64,000 nucleotides of DNA from Bradyrhizobium sp. CB1650 (GCF_029761915.1 NZ_CP121695.1:5113501-5177500), one strand, 5' to 3'; positions 1 through 10,438 are shown, numbered from the stretch's first letter. Program-made: numbers and translations. Notes: generated from the sequence alone by a model not told the origin.

Positions 1-1
1 C

Positions 2-715
2 GGCAGCGAGGTGACCTGCTGGGGTACCGTCTGGGACGAGGCGAACGGGAAGAAATATTCGCTGGCCCGCCCGTCGCTCTATCCGACACACGCGGTCATC
101 GATCCGCGCCTGATGCTCGGCAAGCCGCAGCTTCTCACCATCAGCACCGGCCTCGACGCGCTTTCGCACGCGCTGGAGAGTCTGTGGAACGTCAACAACA
201 ACCCGATCTCGGCCAACCACGCCGTGGCCGCGGCGCGAAGCATTCTCGACGTGCTGCCGACGCTCGTCCACGATCTCGGCAACCTCGAGCTCCGCAGCCG
301 CATGGCACAGGCGGCGCTGTTCGCCGGCCTGGCGTTCTCCAACACCAAGACCGCGATTGCCCACTCGCTATCCTACCCGATCACGCTGCATCACGGCGTG
401 CAGCACGGCATCGCCTGCTCGTTCTCGCTGCCGATGGTATTGCGCAGCGTGCGAGGCGCCGGCGGTCTGTGCGAGGACAGCCTCAAGCAGATCTTCGGCG
501 ATGACCTCGCCAAGGGCGCCGACGATCTCGAGGATTTCCTCGGCATGCTCGGAATCTCCTGCAACCCGGCAGCCTACGAGATCGACCGAGCGGAGTGGCG
601 CGCCCTCATCGCGGATTCGCTGGAGGGCGAACGCGGCAGGAACTTCCTCGGCTCCAGAGAGCGGCTGATCGAGGCGTCGCAAGTGGTGCGGCTGCCGAAA
701 GCGAAGACTGCCTGA
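2..715 (+). CDS. Iron-containing alcohol dehydrogenase, 3' part (probable phosphonoacetaldehyde reductase)
   Basis: The reading frame is open at the left edge, so only the last ~237 residues are present. The all-helical C-terminal domain of group III iron-dependent alcohol dehydrogenases is recognisable: GLDALSHALESLW carries one conserved metal-ligand His, and a His-rich stretch (AHSLSYPITLHHGVQHG) carries others. The gene lies 42 bases upstream of phosphonoacetate hydrolase on the same strand and is probably co-transcribed. From that context I infer a role in phosphonate metabolism, such as interconversion of phosphonoacetaldehyde and its alcohol; the sequence alone only supports the enzyme family. 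The GTG at position 11 is not taken as the start because the frame continues upstream. Confidence 0.85.
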   Translation, partial: GSEVTCWGTVWDEANGKKYSLARPSLYPTHAVIDPRLMLGKPQLLTISTGLDALSHALESLWNVNNNPISANHAVAAARSILDVLPTLVHDLGNLELRSRMAQAALFAGLAFSNTKTAIAHSLSYPITLHHGVQHGIACSFSLPMVLRSVRGAGGLCEDSLKQIFGDDLAKGADDLEDFLGMLGISCNPAAYEIDRAEWRALIADSLEGERGRNFLGSRERLIEASQVVRLPKAKTA

Positions 716-757
716 GCAACTGACGACGCCGCGCCGAACGCGAAAGGGAAAGCGACC

Positions 758-1999
758 ATGACGATGAACGAAAAGACCATCTCGGTGAACGGCCGCGCCT
801 ACAAGGCGCCCGAGCGACCCACGGTCGTGATCTGCCTCGATGGGTCTGAGCCAGGCTACATCGAGAAGGCGATCGAGGCCGGGCTGGCGCCGACGTTCGC
901 GCGCTTCATGAAGGAGGGCGCGCATGTTCATGCCAACAGCGTGATCCCGAGCTTCACCAATCCGAACAACCTCTCGATCATCACCGGCAGACCGCCAGCG
1001 GTTCACGGCATCGCCGGCAACTATTTCTACGATGTCGCCAGCGGATCCGAAGTGATGATGAACGATCCGCGTTTCCTTCGCGCGCCGACAATCCTGGCTG
1101 GCGTGCACGCAGCGGGCTACAAGGTGGCGACGGTCACGGCCAAGGACAAGCTGCGCGCGCTGCTGTCCGACGGACTGGACTACTCCACCGGCCGCGCCAT
1201 CGCCTTTTCCTCGGAAAAAGCCGACCAGGCGACCCTGAAGAACAACGGAATCGACGACGTCCTTGAATTCGTCGGCCTGCCGTTGCCCGAGGTCTACTCC
1301 GCAGATCTGTCGGCATTCGTCTTCGCGGCCGGCGTGAAGCTCGTCGAGGTCCACCGGCCGGATCTGATGTATTTGTCCACGACGGACTACATCCAGCACA
1401 AGACCTCGCCGGGCACCAAGATCGCCAACGCGTTCTACGCGATGATCGACGGATATCTCGCGAGGCTCGATGCCCTCGGCTGCAACATCGTGGCAACCGC
1501 CGACCACGGGATGAACGACAAGCATCTGGCCAATGGCGAGCCGGACGTCATCTATCTCCAGGATCTGTTGGACCAGTGGCTCGGCAAGGACACGACGCGC
1601 GTCATTCTTCCGATCACCGACCCCTACGTCGCTCATCACGGCGCGCTCGGCTCCTTCGCGACGGTCTACACCGGCAATGCGTCCGCCGACAAATTGCTGC
1701 CGCGGTTGCGCGATGTCGACGGCGTCGAGCTCGTTCTCACGCGGAAGGACGCTTGCGCGCGGTTCGAGCTTCCGGCCGACCGGATTGGCGACATCGTCGT
1801 GATCTCGTCGAAGCACAAGGTGCTCGGCACCAGCGCATCCCGTCACGATCTCTCCGGTCTGACTGAGCCGCTGCGCTCGCACGGCGGATTGACCGAAGAA
1901 CGGGTGCCGCTGATCGCGAACCGCAGGATCGTGATTCCGCCCGGCGATCTCTTGCGCAATTTCGACGCGTTCGACGTCGCGCTCAACCGCATCCAGTAG
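758..1999 (+). CDS. phnA: Phosphonoacetate hydrolase PhnA
   Basis: A 413-residue member of the alkaline phosphatase/nucleotide pyrophosphatase superfamily that hydrolyses phosphonoacetate to acetate and phosphate. All expected two-metal residues are visible: D28 (ICLDGSEP), nucleophile T67 (PSFTNPN), D210 and H214 (TTDYIQH), D249 and H250 (TADHGMND), and H375 (RSHGG). There is no signal peptide, so it should be cytoplasmic. It lies 15 bases upstream of phnY and downstream of an alcohol dehydrogenase, as in known phosphonoacetaldehyde oxidation operons. The name PhnA is also used for the unrelated YjdM zinc-ribbon family, which occurs here at 28911. Confidence 0.93.
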   Translation: MTMNEKTISVNGRAYKAPERPTVVICLDGSEPGYIEKAIEAGLAPTFARFMKEGAHVHANSVIPSFTNPNNLSIITGRPPAVHGIAGNYFYDVASGSEVMMNDPRFLRAPTILAGVHAAGYKVATVTAKDKLRALLSDGLDYSTGRAIAFSSEKADQATLKNNGIDDVLEFVGLPLPEVYSADLSAFVFAAGVKLVEVHRPDLMYLSTTDYIQHKTSPGTKIANAFYAMIDGYLARLDALGCNIVATADHGMNDKHLANGEPDVIYLQDLLDQWLGKDTTRVILPITDPYVAHHGALGSFATVYTGNASADKLLPRLRDVDGVELVLTRKDACARFELPADRIGDIVVISSKHKVLGTSASRHDLSGLTEPLRSHGGLTEERVPLIANRRIVIPPGDLLRNFDAFDVALNRIQ

Positions 2000-2014
2000 G
2001 CGGAGGACACCAGC

Positions 2015-3463
2015 ATGAACATCCAGATGCCCCCGTTCCGCCACGAGCAGATGCGTATCGCAGGCGCGCTCGTCGATGTCGACGAGCGGGTCGAGGTCTT
2101 CAATCCCTATACAGGCAAGGTGGTCGGCACCGTGCCCGCGGCCCGGCCGGAGCACGTCCGCCAGGCCTTCGCCAAGGCGAAAGCGTTCAAGCCCAGGCTG
2201 ACGCGCTACGAGCGTCAACAGATCCTGCTCCGGACCGCCGACATCCTTTCACGGCGGAAGGAAGAGTTCGCCCGGCTGATCACCGCCGAATCCGGCTTGT
2301 GCTGGAAGGACTCGCTCTACGAGGCCGGTCGCGCCTACGACGTCTATTCCTTCGCCGGCCAGCTTGCGATCAAGGACGACGGCGAGACCTTCTCCTGCGA
2401 CATCAGCCCGCAAGGCAAGGCGCGCAAGATCTTCACGACGCGTGCGCCGCTGCTGGGCGCGATCTCGGCGATCACGCCGTTCAATCACCCGCTCAACATG
2501 GTGAGCCACAAGATCGCGCCGGCGATCGCCACCAACAACCGTGTGGTGCTGAAGCCCACCGAGCTGACGCCGCTGACGGCGCTCGCGCTCGCCGACGTCC
2601 TCTACGAGGCGGGACTGCCGCCGGAGATGCTGTCGGTCGTGACGGGCAACCCGCACTCGATGGGGGACGCGATGATCACCGATCCGGATGCCGACCTCGT
2701 GACCTTCACGGGTTCGGTGCGGGTTGGCAAGCACATCGCGGCGACCGCCGGCTACAAGCGGATCGTGCTCGAACTCGGCGGCAACGATCCGCTGATCGTC
2801 ATGGAGGACGCCGATCTGGAAAAGGCCGCGGAGCTCGCGGTCGTCGGTGCCACCAAGAATTCCGGCCAGCGCTGCACGGCGGTGAAGCGCATCCTGTGCG
2901 TGGAGGCGGTGGCGGACGATTTTGCGGCGCTGGTCCTCAAGAAGGCGCGGACCCTGAAGTGCGGAGATCCGATGGATCCGACGGTCGACCTTGGTACCGT
3001 GATCCACGAGGCCGCTGCCAGGGAGTTCGAGCGCCGCGTCAACGCCGCGGTCCAGGACGGCGCCGACTTGCTGCACGGAAACGATCGCAACGGCGCGCTC
3101 TATCCGCCGACCGTCGTCGATCGCGTTCCCTACACCAGCGAATTGGTGATGCAGGAAACCTTCGGTCCGGTGATCCCGATCATCCGTGTCCCCAACGACA
3201 TCGACAGCGTGATCAGGATCTCGAACTCGACCGCATTTGGCTTGTCCTCCGGCGTTTGCACGAGCCGGCTCGACTACATCACGCGCTTTGTCAACGAGCT
3301 CGACGTCGGCACCGTGAACGTCTGGGAAGTCCCCGGCTACAGGATCGAGATGTCTCCGTTCGGCGGCATCAAGGATTCAGGCCTTGGCTACAAGGAAGGC
3401 GTGCAGGAAGCGATGAAGAGCTTCACCAACGTCAAGACGTATTCGCTTCCCTGGCCCGCATAG
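2015..3463 (+). CDS. phnY: Phosphonoacetaldehyde dehydrogenase PhnY
   Basis: A 482-residue NAD(P)-dependent aldehyde dehydrogenase of normal length for the family. The catalytic apparatus is intact: N157 (TPFNHPL), general base E253 (LELGGND) and nucleophile C287 (SGQRCTAV). Assignment to phosphonoacetaldehyde (product phosphonoacetate, the PhnA substrate) rests on its position directly after phnA and before a carrier; the superfamily alone would not fix the substrate. The start ATG at 2015 follows a GGAGGA ribosome site in the 15-base gap after phnA, which implies one operon. Confidence 0.9.
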   Translation: MNIQMPPFRHEQMRIAGALVDVDERVEVFNPYTGKVVGTVPAARPEHVRQAFAKAKAFKPRLTRYERQQILLRTADILSRRKEEFARLITAESGLCWKDSLYEAGRAYDVYSFAGQLAIKDDGETFSCDISPQGKARKIFTTRAPLLGAISAITPFNHPLNMVSHKIAPAIATNNRVVLKPTELTPLTALALADVLYEAGLPPEMLSVVTGNPHSMGDAMITDPDADLVTFTGSVRVGKHIAATAGYKRIVLELGGNDPLIVMEDADLEKAAELAVVGATKNSGQRCTAVKRILCVEAVADDFAALVLKKARTLKCGDPMDPTVDLGTVIHEAAAREFERRVNAAVQDGADLLHGNDRNGALYPPTVVDRVPYTSELVMQETFGPVIPIIRVPNDIDSVIRISNSTAFGLSSGVCTSRLDYITRFVNELDVGTVNVWEVPGYRIEMSPFGGIKDSGLGYKEGVQEAMKSFTNVKTYSLPWPA

Positions 3464-3552
3464 AAGCGCGTCATTCGAAGCGCAGGCGGCGCCGAACAAC
3501 AAGAACAGCGGCGCCGGTGATCCACCAAGATCAACGAGAGGGAGGCTTATTG

Positions 3553-4869
3553 ATGTCGATTACGTTCAGTCCTGCAAGCGTAAGCTCGTCCGGGATACAG
3601 AACCCGGAGCTCGCAACCTCATTCCGGCGCGCGCAGTGGCGCATGCTGCTTGCCGCAATGTTCTGTTATCTCTTTTTCTATACGGGGCGGCAGACCTTCG
3701 GCTTCGCCATTCCGGGCATCCAGGCCGAGTTCGGGGTGACCAAGGAGGCGCTGGGCTGGGCCAGCGCGGCACTGCTCTGGTGCTACGCGATCGGGCAAGC
3801 GATAAACGGCAATTTCGGCGACAAGTTCGGTGGCCGCCGGGTGATGAGTGCCGGCGCAATCCTTTCCTTCATCATGAACTGGGCCACGAGCCTCTCGACG
3901 GGGATCGTCAGCCTTTCCGTCTTCTGGGGCATCAATGGCTACTTCCAGTCGATGGGCTGGGCACCCGGCAGCAGGTTGCTGTCGAACTGGTGGGAGCGCC
4001 ACGAGCGCGGGACCGTCTACGGCCTCTACACTTTTGCGGCTGGTCTCGCGTCGGTGTTGTCCTTCGCGACCTCACTGGTCGTGGTCGGCTATTTCCAGCT
4101 CGACTGGCGCTGGATCTTCCGGATTCCGGTCGCGCTTCTCCTGATCGGCGGCATCGCGTTCTACCTGATCGCCCGCGAACGTCCGGAAGACATGGGCTTC
4201 ACCTCGCCCCATGACGAAGCCGATGACGTCCGGGCGGCTGAAGACCCGGTCGGCGACGGCGAAAGCTCGCTCGCGCGCTACAAGGCCGTGCTGTCGACCT
4301 GGCGGCTTCTGGTGGCGGGCGTCGCGATCGGCTTCCAGAACGCCGCACGCTATGGATTGCTGGTATGGGTGCCGGTTCACTTCCTCGGCAGCAATTGGTC
4401 CAAGGCGGGCGCGGCGTCCGTCGTCGATCCACGCTGGATCAGCATCGCACTTCCGGTCGGCATGGCGGTCGGCGCATTCAGCAATGGATGGATCTCCGAC
4501 AAGGTGTTCGGTTCGCGCCGCTACCTGGCCATCGTGCTCTACATGGCGCTGGCCGCGATCACCGCGCTGTGCATGTACACCATCCCCACGTCCGAGGTTT
4601 ATCTCGGCATGACGGTGCTGTTCCTGTGCGGCTTCTTCACCTACGGGCCGCAATCCTCGTTCTGGGCGCTGTGCCCCGACCTCGTCGGCCACAAGCGAGC
4701 GGGTACGGCAACGGGCGTCATGAATTTCTTCGCCTACCTGTTCGCAGGTCTCGGCGAGCCCATGATCGGACACTTCATGGACGCTCACAACCAGACGTCG
4801 CTGGTCTTTCTGGTGGTTGCGGCTTGCGCAGCCGCGAGCGCGATCGTCGCCTCGTTCATCCGCCGATAG
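3553..4869 (+). CDS. MFS transporter, organophosphate:phosphate antiporter-like
   Basis: A 438-residue, 12-helix major facilitator. The start is the ATG at 3553, preceded by a strong GGGAGG; the open frame runs far upstream only as a shadow across phnY. The N-terminal region (LFFYTGRQTFGFAIPGI) and the loop GDKFGGRR resemble GlpT/UhpT-type organophosphate carriers rather than drug exporters. As the last gene of the phosphonate operon it probably imports the phosphonate substrate, or exchanges it for phosphate. That role is inferred from family and position. A hairpin follows at 4882. Confidence 0.85.
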   Translation: MSITFSPASVSSSGIQNPELATSFRRAQWRMLLAAMFCYLFFYTGRQTFGFAIPGIQAEFGVTKEALGWASAALLWCYAIGQAINGNFGDKFGGRRVMSAGAILSFIMNWATSLSTGIVSLSVFWGINGYFQSMGWAPGSRLLSNWWERHERGTVYGLYTFAAGLASVLSFATSLVVVGYFQLDWRWIFRIPVALLLIGGIAFYLIARERPEDMGFTSPHDEADDVRAAEDPVGDGESSLARYKAVLSTWRLLVAGVAIGFQNAARYGLLVWVPVHFLGSNWSKAGAASVVDPRWISIALPVGMAVGAFSNGWISDKVFGSRRYLAIVLYMALAAITALCMYTIPTSEVYLGMTVLFLCGFFTYGPQSSFWALCPDLVGHKRAGTATGVMNFFAYLFAGLGEPMIGHFMDAHNQTSLVFLVVAACAAASAIVASFIRR

Positions 4870-4881
4870 CCTGTTGGCATC

Positions 4882-4908
4882 GCTCCCGAGCTCGCTGGGC
4901 TCGGGAGC
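4882..4908. terminator. Hairpin between convergent genes
   Basis: A perfect 9-base stem (GCTCCCGAG / CTCGGGAGC) with a 9-base loop lies between the convergent MFS and EamA genes. There is no long T-run on either side, so terminator function is likely but not certain. Confidence 0.5.
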
Positions 4909-4938
4909 TTGGACGCTTGCGAACCGTCCATCCGAGGC

Positions 4939-5835
4939 CTAGCGCGTCGCCAGCACAACGCCGGCGAGCGTGAAGATCAGCGCGGCGATCTGCCCTGCCC
5001 CTAACGGCTCTCCCAGCGCGAGCGCCGAGGCGACGACGCCGATCACCGGCACCGCCATGGTGCCGATCGCTGCGACCGAGGCCGGCAGGCGCGACAGCGC
5101 GGCGAACCAGCTCACATAGGCGATGCAGAACTGCACCACGGTCGAATAGACCAGCAGCGCCCAACCAATCGGCGTCACCCGCGAAAGATGGGTGGTCTCC
5201 AAGGCGAGACCCGCGATCGCGACCGGCAGGCAGCCGACCCCGATCTGCCAGGCCGCCGCCGTGATCGGCGGCAGATGGATCGGATATTTCTTCAGCAGCA
5301 CCGTGCCGAGCGCAAATCCGATCGCCCCGACGAGCGCCATGACGATGCCGGGCAGCTTGGCCTCGCTCGCCGCAAAGCCGCTGCCGCCCATGATCGCGGC
5401 AAGGCCGGCAAAGGCCATCACCAGCGCGATCGTGCGCAGCAGCGTCGGCCGCTCGCCGAGCACCGGCCAGGCGATGATCGAGGCCCACACCGGCATGGTG
5501 TAGGCGATCAGCGCCGCCTCGCTCGCCGGCAGCCACAACAGCGCGAGCCCCATCAGCACCATCCAGCCGGTGACGTTGAGCACGCCCGCGATCAGCAGGC
5601 GCGGCCAGATCTCGGGCCGGACCTTCAGGCTGTCGCGGCGGACGAGGGCGAGCGCGGCCAGCAGCACAGCACCGAGCACGCCGGTCACCCCGCGCAGGGT
5701 CAGGGGCGGCAGCTCGGCGAGCAGGAATTTGGTCACCGGCCAGTTGAAGCCCCAACCGATCGAGGTGATAGCGAGGAACATTAGGCCGGCCGGGGCGATG
5801 CGCGGCCGCGCATCCCGGCGAGTCGAATCATGCAT
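4939..5835 (-). CDS. EamA-family (DMT superfamily) transporter
   Basis: A 298-residue drug/metabolite transporter with two EamA repeats and about ten membrane segments (for example GLMFLAITSIGWGFNW near the start and QIAALIFTLAGVVLATR at the end). These proteins are inner-membrane exporters of amino acids or other metabolites; the substrate cannot be read from sequence. The frame extends upstream to 5931, but those residues are low-complexity and not EamA-like, so the ATG at 5835 is preferred. It converges with the phosphonate operon. Confidence 0.85.
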   Translation of the reverse strand: MHDSTRRDARPRIAPAGLMFLAITSIGWGFNWPVTKFLLAELPPLTLRGVTGVLGAVLLAALALVRRDSLKVRPEIWPRLLIAGVLNVTGWMVLMGLALLWLPASEAALIAYTMPVWASIIAWPVLGERPTLLRTIALVMAFAGLAAIMGGSGFAASEAKLPGIVMALVGAIGFALGTVLLKKYPIHLPPITAAAWQIGVGCLPVAIAGLALETTHLSRVTPIGWALLVYSTVVQFCIAYVSWFAALSRLPASVAAIGTMAVPVIGVVASALALGEPLGAGQIAALIFTLAGVVLATR

Positions 5836-6064
5836 GTGGGGTACCCGGCAGAAACGGGGGTCAGCTTGGCGCGGATTCGGCGGCTCGACCACCACCTCGG
5901 CGGGTATGCCTGCCCCTACGTTCCGTACCACTACGTGAGTCTTGCTGACGCAATCCCGTCATCCAAAAATATACCTGCCCTGTGAACAGCGGGACGAAGC
6001 GCGGACATCCACACCGGAGGCAAATTTTTTCGGTTGGGAATCCCTGAGGACTCACTGATACTTG

Positions 6065-6082
6065 CCTCACCAACAGGTGAGG
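6065..6082. promoter_or_regulatory. Perfect inverted repeat between eamA and nrdJ
   Basis: CCTCACC-AACA-GGTGAGG is a perfect 7-base inverted repeat with a 4-base spacer, 27 bases upstream of the first candidate NrdR box. It could be an operator or an RNA hairpin; no regulator is identified. Confidence 0.4.
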
Positions 6083-6108
6083 ACTTGCCCCCTGTTATCC
6101 CCCGCTTT

Positions 6109-6155
6109 CCACCATATTTAGTATTTGATTCAGGAACTCGCACTAGTTCTTGACG
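6109..6155 (+). promoter_or_regulatory. Candidate tandem NrdR boxes with overlapping -35 element
   Basis: Box 1 (6109-6124, CCACCATATTTAGTAT) matches the NrdR consensus ACACWATATATWGTGT at 12 of 16 positions. Box 2 (6140-6155, GCACTAGTTCTTGACG) matches at 9 of 16 and starts exactly 31 bases after box 1, the helical spacing typical of paired NrdR boxes. A -35-like TTGACG (6150-6155) overlaps box 2, with TAGCTT 17 bases downstream as a weak -10. NrdR is the ATP/dATP-sensing repressor of ribonucleotide reductase genes, which fits nrdJ downstream. Confidence 0.5.
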
Positions 6156-6179
6156 GGCGCGACGGAGAGTCCTAGCTTT

Positions 6180-6602
6180 CGATCCGTTCGGCGCGAGTGA
6201 GTTTGCGTCCCGCCGGCACTCCCCCAAAGGGTCCCGCAAATGACCACTCCGCCGGCCGGACGAAGGCAGCGGGGCAAGGGCTTGTCTGCCCTCGAAAGCG
6301 GACTTTTCGGGCGCCAGAACGGGCCGGCAACAGGCTCGGATGGCATCGGTAGAAGACGTGGCGTTGAGGCGTTGAACGCATGTCGGGCACATCCCCTTGG
6401 GGGCGGATGGGTCTCGACATGCCGGCGGATGCGAGGTGTGCGCACCGAACCATCGCGTCGGGAGAAACTGGGCCGGATTCCACCGGCTGAACTGCGAAGC
6501 CTTTAGGCCGGTCCGGCCCGGGAGGAATCGCGAACTCGAGCAATGCGACCCGGCACGCCCACACGAAGGCGGTCCGGTCAAAGATAAGGACGGGGCAAGA
6601 CC
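6180..6602 (+). other. Long untranslated leader upstream of nrdJ
   Basis: About 420 bases separate the inferred promoter from the nrdJ start. I find no convincing gene: the open frames on both strands are low-complexity and overlap each other. Several GC-rich inverted repeats occur (for example GGCCGGTCCGGCC near 6505). Motifs of the cobalamin riboswitch core were looked for and not found. The region may be a structured leader or hold an unrecognised small RNA. Confidence 0.4.
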
Positions 6603-9600
6603 ATGCGGATTGAGCGGCGCCACACCACGCAAGGACAGTCACCTTACGCCGGGATCGATTTCCGGCTGACCACGTCGGAGATCAGGAATCCCGACGGCTC
6701 GGTCGTGTTCAAACTCGACAACGTCGAAGTGCCGAGCGAATGGTCGCAGGTCGCCTCCGACGTGCTCGCGCAGAAATATTTCCGCAAAGCGGGCGTTGCC
6801 GCGCGCCTGAAGAAGGTCGAGGAGGAATCCGTCCCCTCCTTCCTGTGGCGCTCCGTGCCCGACACCGAGGCGCTTAGCCAGCTTCCCGAGAAAGAGCGCT
6901 ATGTCAGCGAACTCTCGGCCAAGCAGGTGTTCGACCGCCTCGCCGGCTGCTGGACCTATTGGGGCTGGAAGGGCGGCTACTTCTCCTCCGACGAGGACGC
7001 CCAGGCCTTCTATGACGAGCTCCGCTACATGCTCGCCATGCAGATGGTCGCACCGAACTCGCCGCAATGGTTCAACACCGGCCTGCACTGGGCCTATGGC
7101 ATCGACGGCCCCGGCCAGGGCCACTATTACGTCGACCCCTTCACCGGCAAGCTGACCAAGTCGAAATCGGCCTACGAGCATCCGCAGCCGCACGCCTGCT
7201 TCATCCAGGGCGTCGGTGACGACCTCGTCAACGAGGGCGGCATCATGGACCTCTGGGTCCGCGAGGCACGCCTGTTCAAATACGGCTCCGGCACCGGCTC
7301 GAACTTCTCGCGCCTCCGCGGCGAGGGCGAAAAACTGTCCGGCGGCGGCCGCTCGTCCGGCCTGATGAGCTTCCTCAAGATCGGCGACCGCGCCGCGGGC
7401 GCGATCAAGTCCGGCGGCACCACGCGCCGCGCCGCCAAGATGGTCGTGGTCGACGCCGATCACCCCGACATCGAGACCTATATCGACTGGAAGGTGAAGG
7501 AGGAGCAGAAGGTCGCCGCCCTCGTCACGGGATCGAAGATCAACCAGAAGCACCTCAAGGCGGTGCTGAAGGCCTGCGTGAACTGCGAGGGCTCCGGCGA
7601 CGACTGCTTCGACCCCGAGAAGAACCCTGCCCTGCGCCGGGAAATCAAGCTGGCGCGCCGCAGCCTCGTGCCTGACAATTACATCAAGCGGGTGATCCAG
7701 TTTGCAAAACAGGGCTACAAGGACATCCAGTTCGACACCTACGATACCGACTGGGATTCGGAAGCCTACCTCACGGTGTCCGGCCAGAACTCCAACAACT
7801 CGGTCTCGCTGAAGGACGACTTCCTCCGCGCGGTAGAGACCGACGGTGACTGGAGCCTCGTCGCCCGCACCTCCCGGAAGGTGACGAAGACGCTGAAGGC
7901 GCGCGATCTCTGGGAGAAGATCGGCTACGCCGCCTGGGCGTCGGCCGACCCGGGCCTGCACTTCAACACCACGATGAACGACTGGCACACCTGCAAGGCG
8001 TCCGGCGACATCCGCGCGTCCAATCCGTGCTCGGAATACATGTTCCTGGACGACACGGCGTGCAACCTCGCCTCCGCGAACCTGCTGACGTTCTACAACA
8101 CGACGACGAAGCATTTCGACGTCGAGGGCTACGAGCATCTCTGCCGGCTCTGGACCCTCGTGCTCGAAATCTCCGTGATGATGGCGCAGTTCCCGTCGAA
8201 GGCGATCGCCGAGCTCTCCTACGAGTTCCGCACGCTGGGCCTCGGCTACGCCAACATCGGCGGCCTGTTGATGACCATGGGCCTGTCCTATGACTCCAGG
8301 GAAGGCCGTGCGCTCTGCGGCGCACTGACTGCGGTCATGACCGGCATCACCTACAAGACCTCGGCGGAGATCGCAGCCGAGCTCGGCACCTTCCCGGGCT
8401 ACAAGAAGAATGCCGCGCACATGCTGCGCGTGATCCGCAACCACCGCCGCGCCGCGCACGGCGAGGCCTCCGGTTACGAGGCGCTCAGCGTCAACCCGGT
8501 GCCGCTCGACCACGCCTCCTGCCCGCAAGCCGACCTCGTCGCGCATGCCAAGGCGGCCTGGGATGCGGCGCTCGAGCTCGGCGAGAAGCACGGCTATCGC
8601 AACGCCCAGACCACGGTGATCGCGCCGACCGGCACGATCGGCCTCGTCATGGACTGCGACACCACCGGCATCGAGCCCGACTTCGCCCTGGTGAAGTTCA
8701 AGAAGCTCGCCGGCGGCGGCTACTTCAAGATCATCAACCGCGCGGTCCCCGAAGCGCTGCGCGCGCTCGGCTATCGCGAAGCCGAGATCGCCGAGATCGA
8801 GGCCTATGCCGTCGGCCACGGCTCGCTGTCGAACGCGCCGGGGATCAACGCCTCGACGCTGAAGGCAAAGGGCTTCACCGATGAGGCGATCGCCAAGGTC
8901 GAAAAGGCCCTGCCGACCGCCTTCGACATCAAGTTCGCCTTCAACAAGTGGACCTTCGGCGAGGACTTCATCCGCGATCAGCTCGGCATCGGCTCGGAAG
9001 CGATCGCTGCCCCCGGCTTCGACCTGCTCCAGGCCGTCGGCTTCACCAAGCGCGAGATCGAGGCGGCCAACGTCCACATCTGCGGCGCGATGACGGTGGA
9101 AGGTGCCCCGCACCTCAAGGCCGAGCACTATCCGGTGTTCGACTGCGCCAACCCCTGCGGCAAGGTCGGCAAGCGCTATCTGTCGGTCGAGAGCCACATC
9201 CGCATGATGGCGGCCAGCCAGCCCTTCATCTCGGGCGCGATCTCCAAGACCATCAACATGCCGAACGATGCGACGGTGGAGGACTGCAAGTCCGCCTACA
9301 TGCTGTCGTGGAAGCTGGCGCTGAAGGCCAACGCGCTCTATCGCGACGGCTCTAAGCTGTCCCAGCCGCTCAACTCGCAGCTCATCAGCGATGACGAGGA
9401 CGAGGACGATGCGGTCGAACAGCTCTACGAGAAGCCGCTTGCCGCTCGCGCCGCGCAAGTGTCCGAGAAGGTCGTCGAGAAGCTCGTCGAGCGCATCATC
9501 GTGATGCGCGAGCGCGAGAAGATGCCGGATCGCCGCAAGGGCTACACCCAGAAGGCGGTCGTCGGCGGGCATAAGGTGTACTTGCGCACCGGCGAGTATG

Positions 9601-10373
9601 ACGATGGCCGTCTCGGCGAGATCTTCATCGACATGCACAAGGAAGGCGCGGCGCTGCGCTCCTTCATCAACAACTTCGCCATCGCCGTCTCGCTCGGCCT
9701 GCAATACGGCGTGCCGCTCGATGAATATGTCGACGCCTTCACCTTCACCCGCTTCGAGCCGGCGGGCCCCGTGCAGGGCAACGACAGCATCAAGTACGCG
9801 ACCTCGATCCTCGACTACGTCTTCCGCGAGCTCGCGGTGAGCTACCTCTCCCGCTTCGACCTCGCCCATGTCGATCCCAACGAGACGGGCTTCGACGCGC
9901 TCGGCAAGGGCGTCGAGGAAGGCAAGGAGCCGGACGAGGAGCCGAGCCACCACGCGACCAAGCTGGTGTCGCGCGGCCTCACCCGCTCCCGCACCGACAA
10001 TCTGGTCGTGATGCGCGGCGGCTCCGCCGCGGTCGCCTCCGGCAACGACAGCGCCCCCGCCGGCGGCTCGAAGGTCACCGCCCTCGCCTCGCACGGCGCT
10101 TCGGCCCGCGCCGGCGACGCGGTGGAAGGCGCCGTCGCCCTGAAGCAGGAAACCAGCCACGACCTCTCGCCCACCGAGAAGCTCGAGCAGATGCAATGGA
10201 GCAAGGCCGGCGCCGCGCAAACGCTGGTGCCCACCAAGGCCGAGCGCCGCGCGGAGGCGAAAGCCAAGGGCTATGAGGGCGAGATGTGCTCGGAGTGCGG
10301 CAACTTCACGCTGGTGCGGAACGGCACCTGCATGAAGTGCGATACGTGCGGGAGCACGACGGGGTGTAGCTGA
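6603..10373 (+). CDS. nrdJ: Vitamin B12-dependent (class II) ribonucleotide reductase NrdJ
   Basis: A 1256-residue adenosylcobalamin-dependent ribonucleotide reductase that makes deoxyribonucleotides with or without oxygen. Recognisable elements are the finger-loop motif [11 protein letters not shown] near residue 475 (active-site Cys and Glu), the [15 protein letters not shown] loop near residue 675, the TSCPD-like region around residues 1000-1080, and a C-terminal Cys-rich zinc ribbon ([21 protein letters not shown]) thought to re-reduce the active-site disulfide. Length matches the long alphaproteobacterial NrdJ. It is monocistronic, with candidate NrdR boxes about 450 bases upstream and a strong terminator after it. 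Confidence 0.96.
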   Translation: MRIERRHTTQGQSPYAGIDFRLTTSEIRNPDGSVVFKLDNVEVPSEWSQVASDVLAQKYFRKAGVAARLKKVEEESVPSFLWRSVPDTEALSQLPEKERYVSELSAKQVFDRLAGCWTYWGWKGGYFSSDEDAQAFYDELRYMLAMQMVAPNSPQWFNTGLHWAYGIDGPGQGHYYVDPFTGKLTKSKSAYEHPQPHACFIQGVGDDLVNEGGIMDLWVREARLFKYGSGTGSNFSRLRGEGEKLSGGGRSSGLMSFLKIGDRAAGAIKSGGTTRRAAKMVVVDADHPDIETYIDWKVKEEQKVAALVTGSKINQKHLKAVLKACVNCEGSGDDCFDPEKNPALRREIKLARRSLVPDNYIKRVIQFAKQGYKDIQFDTYDTDWDSEAYLTVSGQNSNNSVSLKDDFLRAVETDGDWSLVARTSRKVTKTLKARDLWEKIGYAAWASADPGLHFNTTMNDWHTCKASGDIRASNPCSEYMFLDDTACNLASANLLTFYNTTTKHFDVEGYEHLCRLWTLVLEISVMMAQFPSKAIAELSYEFRTLGLGYANIGGLLMTMGLSYDSREGRALCGALTAVMTGITYKTSAEIAAELGTFPGYKKNAAHMLRVIRNHRRAAHGEASGYEALSVNPVPLDHASCPQADLVAHAKAAWDAALELGEKHGYRNAQTTVIAPTGTIGLVMDCDTTGIEPDFALVKFKKLAGGGYFKIINRAVPEALRALGYREAEIAEIEAYAVGHGSLSNAPGINASTLKAKGFTDEAIAKVEKALPTAFDIKFAFNKWTFGEDFIRDQLGIGSEAIAAPGFDLLQAVGFTKREIEAANVHICGAMTVEGAPHLKAEHYPVFDCANPCGKVGKRYLSVESHIRMMAASQPFISGAISKTINMPNDATVEDCKSAYMLSWKLALKANALYRDGSKLSQPLNSQLISDDEDEDDAVEQLYEKPLAARAAQVSEKVVEKLVERIIVMREREKMPDRRKGYTQKAVVGGHKVYLRTGEYDDGRLGEIFIDMHKEGAALRSFINNFAIAVSLGLQYGVPLDEYVDAFTFTRFEPAGPVQGNDSIKYATSILDYVFRELAVSYLSRFDLAHVDPNETGFDALGKGVEEGKEPDEEPSHHATKLVSRGLTRSRTDNLVVMRGGSAAVASGNDSAPAGGSKVTALASHGASARAGDAVEGAVALKQETSHDLSPTEKLEQMQWSKAGAAQTLVPTKAERRAEAKAKGYEGEMCSECGNFTLVRNGTCMKCDTCGSTTGCS

Positions 10374-10411
10374 CACACGGCGCCCCCGCGTAATCAAACC
10401 ATCGAGTCAGA

Positions 10412-10438
10412 GGGGGCGGCCTAGCACCGCCCCCTTTT
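10412..10438 (+). terminator. Rho-independent terminator after nrdJ
   Basis: An 8-base GC stem (GGGGGCGG / CCGCCCCC) with a 7-base loop, followed by TTTT, 38 bases after the nrdJ stop codon. Confidence 0.85.

Noticed and set aside
368..2218. 616-codon minus-strand frame opposite phnA
   Set aside because: Overlaps clear catalytic genes and has no recognisable domain.
6180..6602. Cobalamin riboswitch controlling B12-dependent nrdJ
   Set aside because: The GCCACTG box and the CCCCCGCAACTGT-type core were not found; the two genes' biology made it tempting but the sequence does not support it.
6639..10397. A 1252-codon open frame on the minus strand opposite nrdJ
   Set aside because: It mirrors a well-supported gene in a high-GC genome with few stops; its product is low-complexity (Ala/Val/Arg/Gly/Leu/His) with no family motif.
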